Shown here: positions 7,444-17,420 of the stretch, one piece after another
How the letters are laid out: every line of letters starts with the position of its first letter
Numbering within the stretch: position 1 is the first letter of the stretch
DNA from: Alphaproteobacteria bacterium
Lineage (GTDB): Bacteria; Pseudomonadota; Alphaproteobacteria; Micavibrionales; Micavibrionaceae
Assembly: GCA_024275825.1 (NCBI GenBank)
Contig: JAJRYK010000023.1
Span: 57,195 to 121,194, forward strand
Direction of reading: 5' to 3'
Length of the DNA stretch: 64,000 nt
The notes under the pieces: generated by a model
Seen by the model: the letters and a program-made list of their open reading frames with translations, nothing else
Database searches by the model: none
Told to the model about the DNA's origin: nothing
Translations under genes and position numbers: made by a program

Positions 7444-7843
7444 AAATACAACCCTAGACCAAGTCCAGGAATTCCACGAAACCTACGGCTTGCCGGTTAA
7501 GGCCGCGCCGGATTTAACGTGTGCGCAGACCAATGAGCTGCGGATTAATTTGCTGGCGGAGGAGTTGGATGAGCTGAAAGAGGCAATTGCTGATGATGAT
7601 CATGTTGAGGTTCTCGACGCGCTGATTGATTTGCAATATGTGCTGGACGGGGCGTTTTTGTCCTTTGGGATGGCCGATGTGAAGGAGGCTGCCTTTGCCG
7701 AAGTGCATTCTTCGAACATGAGTAAGCTTGGTGAAGATGGTAAGCCGATCCGCCGCGAGGGTGATGGCAAGGTTATGAAGGGTCCGAATTATTTCAAGCC
7801 GGATATGGCGCAGTTTATTAAGATGAAAAAGGAGGCGGCGTAA
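7436..7843 (+). CDS. MazG-like all-alpha NTP pyrophosphatase family protein
   Basis: This 135-residue protein of the PRA-PH/MazG-like all-alpha superfamily probably hydrolyses a nucleoside triphosphate to the monophosphate and pyrophosphate. The substrate cannot be read from the sequence. The metal-binding pattern is clear: [10 protein letters not shown] (Glu42, Glu43, Glu46), then [15 protein letters not shown] (Glu58, Asp61, Asp65). The C-terminal [17 protein letters not shown] and GPNYFKPD are typical of this phage- and bacteria-distributed subgroup, which is annotated as phosphoribosyl-ATP pyrophosphohydrolase-like. It sits between nuoG and nuoH, one base before the nuoH ATG, and has normal composition for the locus. 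It is not known as part of complex I. Confidence 0.85.
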   Translation: MNKNTTLDQVQEFHETYGLPVKAAPDLTCAQTNELRINLLAEELDELKEAIADDDHVEVLDALIDLQYVLDGAFLSFGMADVKEAAFAEVHSSNMSKLGEDGKPIRREGDGKVMKGPNYFKPDMAQFIKMKKEAA

Positions 7844-7844
7844 G

Positions 7845-8852
7845 ATGCTGGAGCTCTGGACAACATACGGAATCTGGACGGCGATGACCTTGATGTATAT
7901 AGGGATCATTGTCGGCTGTGTTTTGACGGCGGTGGCGTATTTGACCTATGCGGAGCGTAAGGTCATGAGCGCGATGCAGCGGCGGCAGGGGCCGATGACG
8001 GTTGGGCCGTTTGGCTTGCTGCAGCCGATTGCGGACGGGATAAAACTGTTTTCCAAGGAAACGATCATACCATCGCAGGCCAATAAAATTGTATTTCTGC
8101 TCGCGCCCATGTTGCTCTTTGCGCTCGCCCTGATGGCATGGGCGGTTATTCCGTTTGATAAGGGCTGGGTGCTGGCCAATATTAATGTCGGCATCCTTTA
8201 TCTGGTGGCGATTTCGTCCATGATGGTGTACGGCGTAATTATGGCGGGCTGGGCCTCAAACTCTCAATACGCCTTTTTGGGCGCGCTGCGCAGCGCTGCG
8301 CAGATGGTGAGCTATGAGGTGTCTATGGGGCTGATTATTGTGTGCGTGGTGCTTGTTACCGGCTCGCTCAATCTTCAGGATATTGTTGAGGTTCACCGGC
8401 CGATCTGGGTGCAAATTATGCTGCTTCCGATGTTGGTGGTGTTTCTGATCTCCATTCTGGCCGAGACAAACCGCGCGCCGTTTGACCTGCCCGAGGGCGA
8501 GTCCGAAATCACCGGCGGGTATATGGTTGAATATTCCGCCATGGCCTTTGCGCTGTTTTTCCTGGGCGAATATTCCGCGATGATTATGATGAGCGCGATG
8601 ACGACGATTTTATTCCTGGGCGGATGGTTGCCGCCCTTCGGGATTGAGGCGCTGGCCTTCGTGCCGGGGATTATCTGGTTTGCGCTAAAAACGGCGGGGG
8701 TTTTGTTTTTCTTTATCTGGAGCCGTGCGACCTTGCCGCGCTTCCGGTATGATCAGCTGATGCGGCTGGGCTGGAAAATATTCCTGCCGCTGACTTTGGG
8801 CTGGGTTGTTTTGGTTTCCGGCATGCTTATCACCTTTGATGCGCTGCCATAG
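7845..8852 (+). CDS. nuoH: NADH-quinone oxidoreductase subunit H
   Basis: NuoH is the membrane subunit that joins the peripheral and membrane arms of complex I and helps form the quinone pocket. The 335 residues contain about eight hydrophobic helices. Family blocks include the N-terminal [30 protein letters not shown], and the conserved acidic loop [20 protein letters not shown]. The length is as expected. The Shine-Dalgarno sequence (AAAGGAGG) lies in the last codons of the preceding NTP pyrophosphatase gene, indicating coupled translation. Confidence 0.97.
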   Translation: MLELWTTYGIWTAMTLMYIGIIVGCVLTAVAYLTYAERKVMSAMQRRQGPMTVGPFGLLQPIADGIKLFSKETIIPSQANKIVFLLAPMLLFALALMAWAVIPFDKGWVLANINVGILYLVAISSMMVYGVIMAGWASNSQYAFLGALRSAAQMVSYEVSMGLIIVCVVLVTGSLNLQDIVEVHRPIWVQIMLLPMLVVFLISILAETNRAPFDLPEGESEITGGYMVEYSAMAFALFFLGEYSAMIMMSAMTTILFLGGWLPPFGIEALAFVPGIIWFALKTAGVLFFFIWSRATLPRFRYDQLMRLGWKIFLPLTLGWVVLVSGMLITFDALP

Positions 8853-8868
8853 GGAAAGTAAAGGGATG

Positions 8869-8917
8869 AACCACTAAGACACTAAGGTTCACTAAAAAAA
8901 TCTATCCGTTCGTGGTT
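8869..8917. repeat. ACTAAG-type repeat between nuoH and nuoI
   Basis: AACCACTAAGACACTAAGGT at 8869-8888 is followed by a diverged right end GTGGTT (8912-8917) pairing with AACCAC. The motif is shared with the arms of the 27701-27848 repeat (CCACTAAG...CTTAGTGG) and resembles the 842-936 repeat. It occupies most of the 85-bp gap before nuoI, whose own ribosome site AAAAGG follows it. Confidence 0.65.
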
Positions 8918-8937
8918 AAAAAATAAAAGGTTTATCG

Positions 8938-9420
8938 ATGAATAATTTTTTACGTTCATTCTTGTTGTTTGAGATCGTTAAGGGCTTTGCCCTTACGCTC
9001 AAATATATGTTCTTTGTGCCGCGGGTGACGGTTAATTACCCGTATGAGAAGGGGCCGATATCGCCACGCTTTCGCGGTCAGCACGCGCTGCGCCGTTATC
9101 CGAACGGGGAGGAGCGCTGCATTGGCTGTAAATTATGCGAAGCGATCTGCCCGGCGCTGGCGATCACGATCGAGGTCGAGCCGCGTGAGGACGGCAGCCG
9201 CCGTACAACAAAATACGATATTGATATGACCAAATGTATCTATTGCGGATTGTGCGAGGAGGCGTGTCCCGTGGACGCCATCGTCGAAGGCCCAAATTTC
9301 GAATACGCAACAGAAACGCGGGAGGAGCTGTTCTATAACAAAGAAAAACTGCTGGATAATGGCGACCGTTGGGAAGCGCAATTGGCGTCTAACTTGGCTG
9401 CTGATGCGCCGTATCGATAG
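8938..9420 (+). CDS. nuoI: NADH-quinone oxidoreductase subunit I
   Basis: NuoI is the ferredoxin-like subunit carrying the two 4Fe-4S clusters (N6a and N6b) that relay electrons to the quinone site of complex I. In 160 residues the two motifs are complete: Cys61, 64, 67, 71 ([12 protein letters not shown]) and Cys100, 103, 106, 110 ([12 protein letters not shown]). The N-terminal hydrophobic [19 protein letters not shown] is the usual membrane-associated helix. The next gene on the minus strand overlaps its 3' end by 32 bp. nuoJ does not follow directly, which is unusual. Confidence 0.97.
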   Translation: MNNFLRSFLLFEIVKGFALTLKYMFFVPRVTVNYPYEKGPISPRFRGQHALRRYPNGEERCIGCKLCEAICPALAITIEVEPREDGSRRTTKYDIDMTKCIYCGLCEEACPVDAIVEGPNFEYATETREELFYNKEKLLDNGDRWEAQLASNLAADAPYR

Positions 9421-9901
9421 GCGTTAATTTTATTTCAAGATTAAGGGCTAGATTATGACGGGTGTATATAAATTTTGTTTCTGATATCTTCTGTTCGTTG
9501 TTTTGTAAACCTTTTTCAAACTTTAGAAATGCCTCATTTTCCCTAAGATCAGACTCTAAATAACTATATTTAGAGTTTAGAGGACGATGAGAGTCATGAA
9601 ACGCATGGCAGAAATTAACATTACGCATATGCAGGGCATCATCTAGACTATGGAACTTAAAGCGCGGCATGTACAATATCTGTTCACAAAGGGATAGTAG
9701 ACTAACCGTTAGGCAACCATCACCATAGACGATTGCTTCGGCAACGCTTGATGTTTTAAGCCTGTTAAAGGTATGTGTTAACCGTCTTTGACGATGGGAC
9801 CAAGCCTTTGCAGCTACCCTAGCTGCCCTATGGTTTTCACGGCTTTCCTCTCTATCACGGCCACGCTCCTTACGAGCTATCTTTGCAGCGAGGTCTTTCA
9901 T
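9389..9901 (-). CDS. Hypothetical protein, convergent into nuoI
   Basis: I do not recognise this 170-residue protein. The start at 9901-9899 is preferred because AAGAGGAA lies immediately upstream on the minus strand; longer in-frame starts up to 9973 lack such a site. The N-terminus is very basic and rich in Arg, Glu and Ala ([19 protein letters not shown]...), likely helical, with no signal peptide. The DNA is AT-rich compared with nuo genes. Its 3' end overlaps nuoI by 32 bp on the other strand. Together with the pagL gene it separates nuoI from nuoJ. It may be a recently acquired gene of unknown role. Confidence 0.5.
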   Translation of the reverse strand: MKDLAAKIARKERGRDREESRENHRAARVAAKAWSHRQRRLTHTFNRLKTSSVAEAIVYGDGCLTVSLLSLCEQILYMPRFKFHSLDDALHMRNVNFCHAFHDSHRPLNSKYSYLESDLRENEAFLKFEKGLQNNEQKISETKFIYTRHNLALNLEIKLTPIDTAHQQPS

Positions 9902-9987
9902 TTTATTCCTCTTGAATCCATTCCAATTTTGCTCGAGTACCATCCTAGGTTTTTCTAACAAAATACAAATCATATGTCAAGAAAAAA

Positions 9988-10485
9988 TTAATACGGAATA
10001 TGATAGTACAAATTCAGCACTTCTGTGCCGGGATTTTGATCATCCAGGCTGGCGTTGGATAGATGCCCAAACGCCGCGCCGATGCGCTGTCCGGTGGTTT
10101 CGAATTCGTAGGCGAGCTCTAGCTGTGAGCGGAATTCGATGACGTGGCCTAGATCTTTGTCGCTGCCGCCTTGTGCGTACAGACCAGCGCCGAAGGACGG
10201 GACGAGATACAGATTTGGTGAGAATTCCCAGTTATAGAGCAGGCCGCCGCCGCCCCAGAAGGAGCCGTCCGATGTAGATTCCGCACCGATCCATGGATTG
10301 AGGTTTTCATCCATCACCGCGATTGCCGGGCGGTATTCAACGCGTAAATCAACTGTGCCCTCGTTATCCAGCACATCGTAATAACCAACGCCGAAGCTGA
10401 TCATGTCTGCGCTTTGCGCGAATGCGGGTGTATTTAACGCGAGTAAGGACACTGAGGCAAGAGCGAGCAAAGTTGAACGTTTCAC
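9988..10485 (-). CDS. pagL: Lipid A 3-O-deacylase, PagL family
   Basis: This is an outer-membrane beta-barrel enzyme that removes the 3-O-linked acyl chain of lipid A. The 165-residue precursor has a Sec signal peptide (MKRSTLLALASVSLLALNTPAFA, cleaved about residue 23). Near the C-terminus are the PagL catalytic residues His141, Ser143 and Glu155 in GHLSNASLDDQNPGTEV, with the same His-x-Ser and 12-residue Ser-Glu spacing as Pseudomonas aeruginosa PagL. The last residue is Tyr, as in many BAM-dependent barrels. The gene runs against the nuo genes and lies between nuoI and nuoJ. It has its own upstream gap of about 215 bp shared with nuoJ. The family assignment is strong; activity is inferred. 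Confidence 0.9.
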   Translation of the reverse strand: MKRSTLLALASVSLLALNTPAFAQSADMISFGVGYYDVLDNEGTVDLRVEYRPAIAVMDENLNPWIGAESTSDGSFWGGGGLLYNWEFSPNLYLVPSFGAGLYAQGGSDKDLGHVIEFRSQLELAYEFETTGQRIGAAFGHLSNASLDDQNPGTEVLNLYYHIPY

Positions 10486-10700
10486 GGCGGTTTAGTCCTT
10501 ATCCTGAATTGAAAAATAAGTGAGGGGAGTATCAACACTTTACTTCTTTCCATCATGCTGGATCACCATGAAAAATCAACCAAAAAGAATCGTGCATTTC
10601 TTTCGATCAAGCCTTGCGGTAAGTGTTAGAAAATATTAGAAAAAGAGGGTACGTATTTCTGCCATCTGGCAGGATTTCTCATAGAACTAGAGATTTTAGA

Positions 10701-11315
10701 ATGGTTGTCCAGGCGCTCGCCTTTTATCTTTTTGCCAGCATCCTTGTTTTAAGCGCGTTTTTCGTGATTACGGCGCGCAATCCTGTGCATTCTGTGCTGT
10801 TTCTTATTTTATCGTTCTTTAATGCAGCGGGACTGTTTGTCTTATTGGGGGCGGAGTTTATCGCGCTGACGCTCGTCATTGTCTATGTCGGTGCGGTGGC
10901 GGTGCTGTTTTTGTTTGTGGTGATGATGCTCGATATCAGCTTCGCGGATCTGCGCAAGGGCGCGATGCAGTACGTGCCGATGGGGCTCGTGATTGGGGCG
11001 ATTATTCTTACAGAATTGGTGATGCTGTTTGGTGCATGGCAGTTCGCGCCAGGCGCCGGACAGAATCTAGCTGTGCCTGTGGTGGAGCTCGTGGACGTTA
11101 CGAATACGGAGGCGTTGGGGCAGGTGCTCTACACCAACTATGTGCTGGCATTTCAGGTGGCGGGATTGATTCTCTTTATTGCGATGATTGGCGCGATTGT
11201 GCTGACGCACCGGCGCAGACCAGGTATCCGCCGTCAGGTGGTGTCCAAGCAGCAAGCAGTGCGCGGCGAAGATGTCATTGAAATCCGCAAGGTTACAACC
11301 GGAACGGGGGCCTAA
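10701..11315 (+). CDS. nuoJ: NADH-quinone oxidoreductase subunit J
   Basis: NuoJ is a membrane-arm subunit of complex I with five transmembrane helices. The start at 10701 gives [20 protein letters not shown], matching the normal NuoJ N-terminus. An in-frame ATG at 10623 would add 26 hydrophilic residues that do not look like NuoJ. The conserved [32 protein letters not shown] region and [21 protein letters not shown] are present. The length is 204 residues. nuoK begins 5 bp after its stop. The upstream gap of about 215 bp shared with pagL probably holds a separate promoter for the nuoJ-to-proS part of the locus, although I could not pick out clear boxes. Confidence 0.95.
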   Translation: MVVQALAFYLFASILVLSAFFVITARNPVHSVLFLILSFFNAAGLFVLLGAEFIALTLVIVYVGAVAVLFLFVVMMLDISFADLRKGAMQYVPMGLVIGAIILTELVMLFGAWQFAPGAGQNLAVPVVELVDVTNTEALGQVLYTNYVLAFQVAGLILFIAMIGAIVLTHRRRPGIRRQVVSKQQAVRGEDVIEIRKVTTGTGA

Positions 11316-11319
11316 GGTA

Positions 11320-11643
11320 ATGGAGCTGGAGCTGTTAAGCGTTGGTATGTCGCATTACCTGATTTTGGCGGGCTTGCTCTTTACAATGGGTGTGTTTGGG
11401 ATATTCCTTAACCGGAAAAATGTTATCGTCATTCTGATGTCGATTGAGCTGATGCTGCTGGCGGTGAACATTAATTTTGTTACATTTTCTGCGTATCTGG
11501 GTGATTTAACCGGGCAGGTCTTTGCGCTGTTCATCCTTACCGTTGCGGCGGCAGAGGCGGCGATTGGGCTGGCTATTCTGGTAACCTTTTTCCGCAACAA
11601 AGGCTCTATCGCGGTTGAAGACCTCGCAGAGATGAAGGGATAA
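11320..11643 (+). CDS. nuoK: NADH-quinone oxidoreductase subunit K
   Basis: NuoK is a small membrane subunit of complex I with three helices, homologous to MrpC antiporter subunits. The start at 11320 ([20 protein letters not shown]) is preceded by AAGG and gives 107 residues, close to the usual length. The conserved glutamates in the second and third helices are in [17 protein letters not shown] and [18 protein letters not shown]. The gene sits tightly between nuoJ and nuoL. Confidence 0.97.
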   Translation: MELELLSVGMSHYLILAGLLFTMGVFGIFLNRKNVIVILMSIELMLLAVNINFVTFSAYLGDLTGQVFALFILTVAAAEAAIGLAILVTFFRNKGSIAVEDLAEMKG

Positions 11644-11652
11644 AGAGCGCGC

Positions 11653-13140
11653 ATGGAACTTCTCGCAGTATTTACCCCTCTGGTCGCATTTTTGGTGACG
11701 TTCTTGTTCGGGAACAAAATGAGCGCGGCGGCGGTGCAGTTTATTACCTGCGCCGGCCTTATTCTCGCGGCACTGATGTCCGTTATTCTGTTCTTTGATG
11801 TGGTGTTTGAGGGGCGTAGCTATGTCACCGTCTTGATGCCCTGGGTGGTGTCGGGTGACTTTGCGGTGAATTGGGCGTTGAAGATTGATACGCTATCTGT
11901 CGTGATGATGTGCGTGATTAATATCGTCAGTGCGTGCGTGCATGTTTATTCCGTAGGCTATATGAGCCATGACGAATGCAAGTCGCGCTTCATGAGCTAT
12001 CTCAGCCTCTTTACCTTCGCCATGTTGATGCTGGTCACAGCCGATAACCTGCTCCAGCTGTTCTTTGGTTGGGAGGGGGTGGGGCTGGCCTCGTATCTGC
12101 TGATCGGGTTTTGGAACAAGAAGCCCTCGGCCAACGCTGCGGCGATGAAGGCCTTTATCGTTAACCGTGTTGGCGACTTTGGCTTGGTCCTCGGGATAAT
12201 GGCGATCTTTGTTGTGTTTGGCTCTGTTGAGTTCGGGGTGATTTTTGAGGCTGCGGCCGCGCATGCGGAGACCACATTTACGTTCTTTGGTCGTGAGCTG
12301 CATGCGATGACGGTCATTTCTTTGCTGCTGTTTGTTGGCGCGGTTGGGAAGTCGGCGCAGCTTGGTCTGCATACATGGCTGCCCGATGCGATGGAGGGGC
12401 CAACGCCGGTTTCTGCGCTTATTCATGCAGCCACGATGGTGACAGCAGGGATCTTTCTTGTCGCGCGCTTTTCGCCCTTGTTTGAATATGCGCCTGATGC
12501 GCTGATGGTTGTGGCGCTTGTCGGCGCGACGACAGCCTTTGTGGCGGCCACGATTGCGCTGACCCAGTTTGATATAAAGCGCGTGATTGCGTATTCAACG
12601 ATGAGCCAGCTAGGCTATATGTTCTTTGCGCTTGGCGTTTCGGCCTATGGCGCGGCGATGTTTCATCTTATGACACATGCGTTTTTTAAGGGACTGCTGT
12701 TCCTTGGCGCTGGCTCTGTCATTCACGCGATGAGTGATGAGCAGGATATGCGCAAGATGGGCGGGATTTGGAAGAAGATTCCTGTGACATACGCGCTGAT
12801 GTGGATTGGCTCGCTGGCTCTGGTTGGGATATTTCCGTTTTCCGGGTATTTCTCCAAAGATATCGTGCTGGAGGCCGCGTGGGCGGATCATACATGGTTT
12901 GGTCATTATGCATTCTGGATGGGAATTGCGGCGGCCTTTATGACGGCATTTTATAGCTGGCGTTTGATTATCATGACGTTTCACGGCGCGCCGCGCGCTA
13001 GTAAAAAAGTGATGAGCCATATTCATGAATCGCCGGGCGTAATGCTGGGGCCGCTTATGGTTTTGGCGGTTGGCGCGATGTTCGCCGGGTTTGTTTTTTA
13101 TGAGCCTTTTGTTGGCGATAGCGGCAGCGCGCACGGTTAA
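11653..13140 (+). CDS. nuoL: NADH-quinone oxidoreductase subunit L, ended early by an in-frame TAA
   Basis: NuoL is the distal antiporter-like proton-pumping subunit of complex I. The frame runs 495 residues and contains the normal core: [20 protein letters not shown], the proton-channel region [31 protein letters not shown], and the lysine in [22 protein letters not shown]. It stops at TAA (13138-13140) in a hydrophilic loop just after [19 protein letters not shown]. The same frame then continues for 186 more codons, encoding the expected NuoL C-terminus. As written, the protein lacks the long lateral amphipathic helix and last membrane helix. This may be a nonsense mutation, a sequence error or readthrough. 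Confidence 0.93.
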   Translation: MELLAVFTPLVAFLVTFLFGNKMSAAAVQFITCAGLILAALMSVILFFDVVFEGRSYVTVLMPWVVSGDFAVNWALKIDTLSVVMMCVINIVSACVHVYSVGYMSHDECKSRFMSYLSLFTFAMLMLVTADNLLQLFFGWEGVGLASYLLIGFWNKKPSANAAAMKAFIVNRVGDFGLVLGIMAIFVVFGSVEFGVIFEAAAAHAETTFTFFGRELHAMTVISLLLFVGAVGKSAQLGLHTWLPDAMEGPTPVSALIHAATMVTAGIFLVARFSPLFEYAPDALMVVALVGATTAFVAATIALTQFDIKRVIAYSTMSQLGYMFFALGVSAYGAAMFHLMTHAFFKGLLFLGAGSVIHAMSDEQDMRKMGGIWKKIPVTYALMWIGSLALVGIFPFSGYFSKDIVLEAAWADHTWFGHYAFWMGIAAAFMTAFYSWRLIIMTFHGAPRASKKVMSHIHESPGVMLGPLMVLAVGAMFAGFVFYEPFVGDSGSAHG

Positions 13141-13701
13141 AAAAGCTCTCACGAAATTGTTATTAATGATAAAATTTCGATTGAAAGAGATATCGAAGCC
13201 CCCGTTTTTGAGGGCGGCGCAGAGCATGATATGTGGAACCGCACGGCCTTTTGGGGGGATGCGCTCGTGGTCAGGGCTGAAAATGATACGCTTAAGGCGG
13301 CACATAATGTGCCGGAATGGGTGAAGCTTTTACCGCTGATTGTTGGATTGCTTGGGATTGCGACGGCGTATTTATTTTATATGTTCAAGCCCGGCTTACC
13401 GGGGCGCTTTAAGGCTGCGTTTCGCGCACTTCATACGCTGTTTTACAATAAATGGTTTTTTGATGAGATATATGATCGCCTGTTTGTGCGTACGGCGCGC
13501 TGCGCAGGTATGATTTTCTGGAAGCGCGGCGATCAAAACACGATCGATCGTTTCGGCCCGGACGGCGCGGCCAAACAATCGCAAAAGCTTTCCCACCTGC
13601 TCAGCAAGTTTCAGAGCGGTTACGTCTTTCAATATGCATTCATGATGATCATCGGCCTTGTGGCCATTATCTCATGGTTTGTGTTTAGAGCGGGAGCATA
13701 A
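13141..13701 (+). pseudogene. nuoL: C-terminal part of nuoL beyond the internal stop
   Basis: This is the same reading frame as nuoL, directly after its TAA. It encodes a 30-residue acidic linker and then typical NuoL C-terminal sequence: TAFWGDALVVRAENDTLKAA, VPEWVKLLPLIVGLLGIATA, NKWFFDEIYDRLFVRTAR, WKRGDQNTIDRFGPDGAA and a final membrane helix before a TAA-free end at a normal stop. No good restart is seen: the first in-frame ATG is at 13231 without a nearby Shine-Dalgarno. The downstream sequence shows no frameshift or decay, so any inactivation is recent, or the stop is bypassed or wrong. nuoM follows after 15 bp. Confidence 0.85.
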
Positions 13702-13716
13702 GGGACGTTTGAGAAT

Positions 13717-15231
13717 ATGATTGAATTTCCGCTACTTTCTGTGATGACGTTTCTGCCTTTGGCGGGGGTGTTTTTGATTTTGATGATCCGGGGGGATCGT
13801 GAAGATGTTGAGCGTAATTCCAGGCATGTTGCGCTTTTCACATCGTTTTTTGTTTTGGCTTTTGCCATTTTTATGTATCTGCGCTTTGATCCATCTACGG
13901 CGGATTTTCAGTTTGTTGAGAAACATAAATGGCTGCCCGGCATTGCCTATCATATGGGTGTGGACGGGATTTCGATGCTGTTTGTGCTGCTTGCCGCTTT
14001 CTTAACGCCGATTTGTATTGTGGCGGCGTGGGACTCTATAAAGACCCGCGTGAAGGAATTTATGATAGCCTTCCTTGTGCTGGAAAGCTTTATGATAGGC
14101 ACGTTCTGCGCGCTTGATGCGGTGTTGTTCTATGTATTTTTCGAGGGGGTTTTGCTTCCGATGTTCTTGATTATCGGCATTTGGGGCGGGCCGCGCCGGG
14201 TTTATGCGTCTTACAAGTTTTTCCTCTATACGCTGCTTGGCTCTGTTTTGATGCTGCTTGCGCTGCTGACGCTTTATGCGCAGGTTGGCTCAACGGATAT
14301 TCCAACCTTGATGGCAAGCCCTGTCGCGCGTGATATGCAGCTCTGGCTCTGGCTCGCTTTCTTCGCCAGCTTTGCGGTTAAGATGCCGATGTGGCCGGTG
14401 CACACATGGTTGCCTGATGCGCACGTTGAAGCGCCTACGGCGGGCTCGGTTATTCTAGCCGGTGTGCTGCTGAAAATGGGGGGATACGGCTTCCTGCGTT
14501 TTTCTCTGCCTATGTTCCCCGAAGCCACACTATATTTTGCGCCAATGGTCTATTGGCTTAGTATTATTGCGATTATCTACACCTCGCTCGTCGCGCTTGT
14601 GCAAGAGGACATGAAGAAGCTGATTGCTTACTCTTCCGTTGCGCATATGGGTTTTGTAACGCTTGGGATCTTTAGCGCGACCACGCAAGGGGTAGAAGGC
14701 GCAATTTTCCAAATGCTTAGCCACGGCTTAATCTCCGGTGCGCTGTTCCTCTGTGTCGGTGTGGTTTATGATCGCTTGCACACACGAGAGATCTCGCGCT
14801 ATGGCGGTCTGGTCAATAATATGCCGCGCTATGCGACGATCTTTATGGTCTTTATGCTTGCCTCAGTTGGCCTGCCGGGGACGAGCGGATTTGTTGGAGA
14901 ATTCCTCGTGTTGCTTGGTGCGTTTCAGGTCAGCACAATTGTCGCCGCCTTCGCCGCCACAGGCGTGATTTTGGGCGCGGCCTATATGTTGTTGCTCTAT
15001 CGACGTGTGATTTTCGGCCCGCAGGAAAATGAAGACACCTTCAAAATGCCGGATCTGAATGCGCGCGAATATGGCATGCTGGTGCCGTTGGTGATTCTTG
15101 TGCTGTGGCTCGGCATTAATCCCGCGCCGATCATGGATAAAATTTCCGTCTCGGTGGATCATCTTTTGACCAATTATAATGCGCATATAGAAAGCGCGCA
15201 GGCCATTCAGGCAGAAGGAGGCGGCAAATGA
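13717..15231 (+). CDS. nuoM: NADH-quinone oxidoreductase subunit M
   Basis: NuoM is the middle antiporter-like proton-pumping subunit of complex I. The 504 residues have about fourteen membrane helices. Clear family blocks are [21 protein letters not shown] with the conserved glutamate, [20 protein letters not shown] with the channel lysine, and [19 protein letters not shown]. The length is standard. The stop overlaps the nuoN start by 4 bp (ATGA), so the genes are coupled. Confidence 0.97.
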   Translation: MIEFPLLSVMTFLPLAGVFLILMIRGDREDVERNSRHVALFTSFFVLAFAIFMYLRFDPSTADFQFVEKHKWLPGIAYHMGVDGISMLFVLLAAFLTPICIVAAWDSIKTRVKEFMIAFLVLESFMIGTFCALDAVLFYVFFEGVLLPMFLIIGIWGGPRRVYASYKFFLYTLLGSVLMLLALLTLYAQVGSTDIPTLMASPVARDMQLWLWLAFFASFAVKMPMWPVHTWLPDAHVEAPTAGSVILAGVLLKMGGYGFLRFSLPMFPEATLYFAPMVYWLSIIAIIYTSLVALVQEDMKKLIAYSSVAHMGFVTLGIFSATTQGVEGAIFQMLSHGLISGALFLCVGVVYDRLHTREISRYGGLVNNMPRYATIFMVFMLASVGLPGTSGFVGEFLVLLGAFQVSTIVAAFAATGVILGAAYMLLLYRRVIFGPQENEDTFKMPDLNAREYGMLVPLVILVLWLGINPAPIMDKISVSVDHLLTNYNAHIESAQAIQAEGGGK

Positions 15232-16685
15232 TCGGCTTTAATCTTATTCCGCTCTTGCCTGAAATTTTTTTGGCGCTAACTGGTATGGGCTTGCTGATTG
15301 TCGGCTTGAACATCACGAAAGAAGGGCGCGGGAAAGAAGCGGCCGAGATTGTCAGCTGGACGTCTTGCGCGTCTTACGCTTTGGCTTTTGTTGTGCTTCT
15401 GGGGATTAGTTGGCAGCCGCAAATTGTGCTCAATGGTATGTTTAAGCTTGATCAGTTTGCCGGGTTTGTGAAATTGCTGATCCTCTTGGGTATGATGACA
15501 TCATTGGCGCTGTCTGTGCGTTTTATAAAGGATGAGGGGTTCGCGCGCATTGAATATCCAATTTTGATCACCTTTGCTGGTATTGGCATGATGATCATGG
15601 TTTCGGCGAGTAATCTGCTGACGCTCTATATGGGGCTGGAGCTACAATCGCTCAGCCTTTATGTGCTGGCCTCATTCAATCGTAATTCACTAAGGTCGTC
15701 TGAAGCGGGGATTAAGTACTTTTTGCTCGGCGCTCTCTCCTCGGGGCTGTTGCTCTTCGGTATTTCTCTGATTTACGGCTTCACAGGCTCCATCGATTAC
15801 GGCGCTATTCAGGCGACGCTCATGGTCTTGCAAGATATTCCATTTGGCGTGACGTTTGGGCTTGTGTTTATGCTCGCAGGACTGGCCTTTAAAGTCTCTG
15901 CTGTGCCGTTCCATATGTGGACGCCCGATGTGTATCAGGGCGCGCCGACGAGTGTGACGGCGTTCTTCGCCCTTGTGCCAAAGCTTGCAGCGATGGCGCT
16001 GCTCACCCGCTTGTTGTTTGAGCCATTTTCTGCGCTCAGTGAGCAATGGGGACAGATTATCTACTTTATCTCTGTCGCCTCGATGATGGTTGGTGCGTTT
16101 GCGGCGATTGGGCAAGAGAATATCAAGCGCTTGATGGCCTATAGCTCGATCGGGAATATGGGTTATGCGCTGATTGGCTTGGCTGTCGGCACACAAATGG
16201 GCGTGTCAGCGCTGCTGATTTACCTGCTGATCTATATGGTCATGACGGCGGGCACATTCGCAATCATTATGTCGATGCGCCGCGATGGGCGTGCCTATGA
16301 GAATATTAGTGATCTAAGCGGGATGTCGCAGACTAATCCTGTGCTGGCCTATTGTCTCGCCATTCTTATGTTTTCAATGAGCGGTATCCCGCCGCTTGCC
16401 GGATTTTTTGGAAAGCTGTTTATCTTTGAAGCGGCGGTCGCCGGTGAGTTTTATGTGCTTGCGGTGCTCGGCGTTCTCAGCTCTGTTGTTGCCGCTTATT
16501 ATTATTTGCGCATTGTGAAGGTGATGTTCTTTGATGAGGCCGGAGATGCCTTTGAGGGCGGGCTGCCATTTGCGCGCCGCTTGATCTTGTGTCTCAGCAT
16601 CGTGTTTGTGCTCGGCTTTATTTTGAAGCCCGGCGTATTTATTGCGAGCACACAAGGCGCGGTGGCGGCTCTGTTTGCCGGATGA
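15228..16685 (+). CDS. nuoN: NADH-quinone oxidoreductase subunit N
   Basis: NuoN is the proximal antiporter-like proton-pumping subunit of complex I. The 485 residues are almost entirely membrane helices. Conserved blocks include [40 protein letters not shown], and [20 protein letters not shown]. The length is normal. It closes the nuo set and overlaps birA by 4 bp, the usual alphaproteobacterial arrangement. Confidence 0.97.
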   Translation: MIGFNLIPLLPEIFLALTGMGLLIVGLNITKEGRGKEAAEIVSWTSCASYALAFVVLLGISWQPQIVLNGMFKLDQFAGFVKLLILLGMMTSLALSVRFIKDEGFARIEYPILITFAGIGMMIMVSASNLLTLYMGLELQSLSLYVLASFNRNSLRSSEAGIKYFLLGALSSGLLLFGISLIYGFTGSIDYGAIQATLMVLQDIPFGVTFGLVFMLAGLAFKVSAVPFHMWTPDVYQGAPTSVTAFFALVPKLAAMALLTRLLFEPFSALSEQWGQIIYFISVASMMVGAFAAIGQENIKRLMAYSSIGNMGYALIGLAVGTQMGVSALLIYLLIYMVMTAGTFAIIMSMRRDGRAYENISDLSGMSQTNPVLAYCLAILMFSMSGIPPLAGFFGKLFIFEAAVAGEFYVLAVLGVLSSVVAAYYYLRIVKVMFFDEAGDAFEGGLPFARRLILCLSIVFVLGFILKPGVFIASTQGAVAALFAG

Positions 16686-17404
16686 GCGTAAGTTGGAGCA
16701 TTGATGTTCATGACAGCGTAGAGAGCACGCAAACCCTGATTAAAGAGATGGGCGAAGCAGGCCAGCCGGAGGGCGCGGTCGTGCAAGCGCTTGAACAAAC
16801 TGGTGGTTACGGCCGGCACGATCGTGAGTGGATTTCTGCGCCGGGCAATCTTTATCTCTCATTCCTTTTACGGCCCAAATGCAGTGTGCAAGAGATTGGA
16901 CAGCTTTCTTTGATGGCGGGCCTGGCGGTAGGTAGGGCCATTCAGCCTTTTTTAGATGTCCCGGATTCGCTACAGCTCAAATGGCCGAATGATGTCTTAC
17001 TGGACGATAAAAAATGCGCAGGGCTTATTCTGGAGGCAGAGCTGGGCGCCGGGCAAGCGCTCAATTGGGTTGCGCTCGGAATCGGCATTAATGTGAAGGC
17101 AGCGCCAGAGATGGGAACATCTATAGCGGGTCATAGCGCCGCGCCGCCGGGCATTAACCGGCTTAGCGATAGCCTCCTTAAGGCGGTTAATGCGCTATAT
17201 ACACAGTGGCAAGATCAAGGGTTTGACGCGATTAAGCAGGATTGGCTTGCACTTGCCCATCAAAAGGGTGCGCGGATGTCCGTAAAAATAGGAGAAGACG
17301 AGCGTCAGGGCAAGTTTTACGGTATAGATGATCATGGCGCGCTGTTGATGAGTGATGAGCAATTGCGCGTGCAGAAAATTACTTCTGGCGATGTGTATCT
17401 ATAG
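16682..17404 (+). CDS. birA: Biotin--[acetyl-CoA-carboxylase] ligase
   Basis: This enzyme activates biotin with ATP and attaches it to the biotin carboxyl carrier protein. At 240 residues it lacks the N-terminal helix-turn-helix of E. coli BirA, so it is a monofunctional ligase without repressor function. The adenylate loop region is GGYGRHDREWISAPGNLYLS, followed by KWPNDVLLDDKKCAGLILEAE with the catalytic lysine. The start [12 protein letters not shown] at 16682 overlaps the nuoN stop by 4 bp; an ATG at 16589 lies inside nuoN and would add unrelated residues. The nuoN-birA-coaX-rnj order is common in alphaproteobacteria. Confidence 0.93.
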   Translation: MSVSWSIDVHDSVESTQTLIKEMGEAGQPEGAVVQALEQTGGYGRHDREWISAPGNLYLSFLLRPKCSVQEIGQLSLMAGLAVGRAIQPFLDVPDSLQLKWPNDVLLDDKKCAGLILEAELGAGQALNWVALGIGINVKAAPEMGTSIAGHSAAPPGINRLSDSLLKAVNALYTQWQDQGFDAIKQDWLALAHQKGARMSVKIGEDERQGKFYGIDDHGALLMSDEQLRVQKITSGDVYL

Positions 17405-17420
17405 GCGGTAAAACAGCTTC

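Noticed and set aside
12610..13305. Minus-strand open frame opposite nuoL (231 codons)
   Set aside because: Antisense shadow of membrane-helix codons; product is Arg/His/Asn-rich with no domain.
13070..13324. Possible frameshift explanation for the broken nuoL
   Set aside because: The N- and C-terminal parts are in the same frame (distance divisible by three), so this is a nonsense codon and not a shift. The overlapping frame at 13070-13324 has no NuoL similarity.
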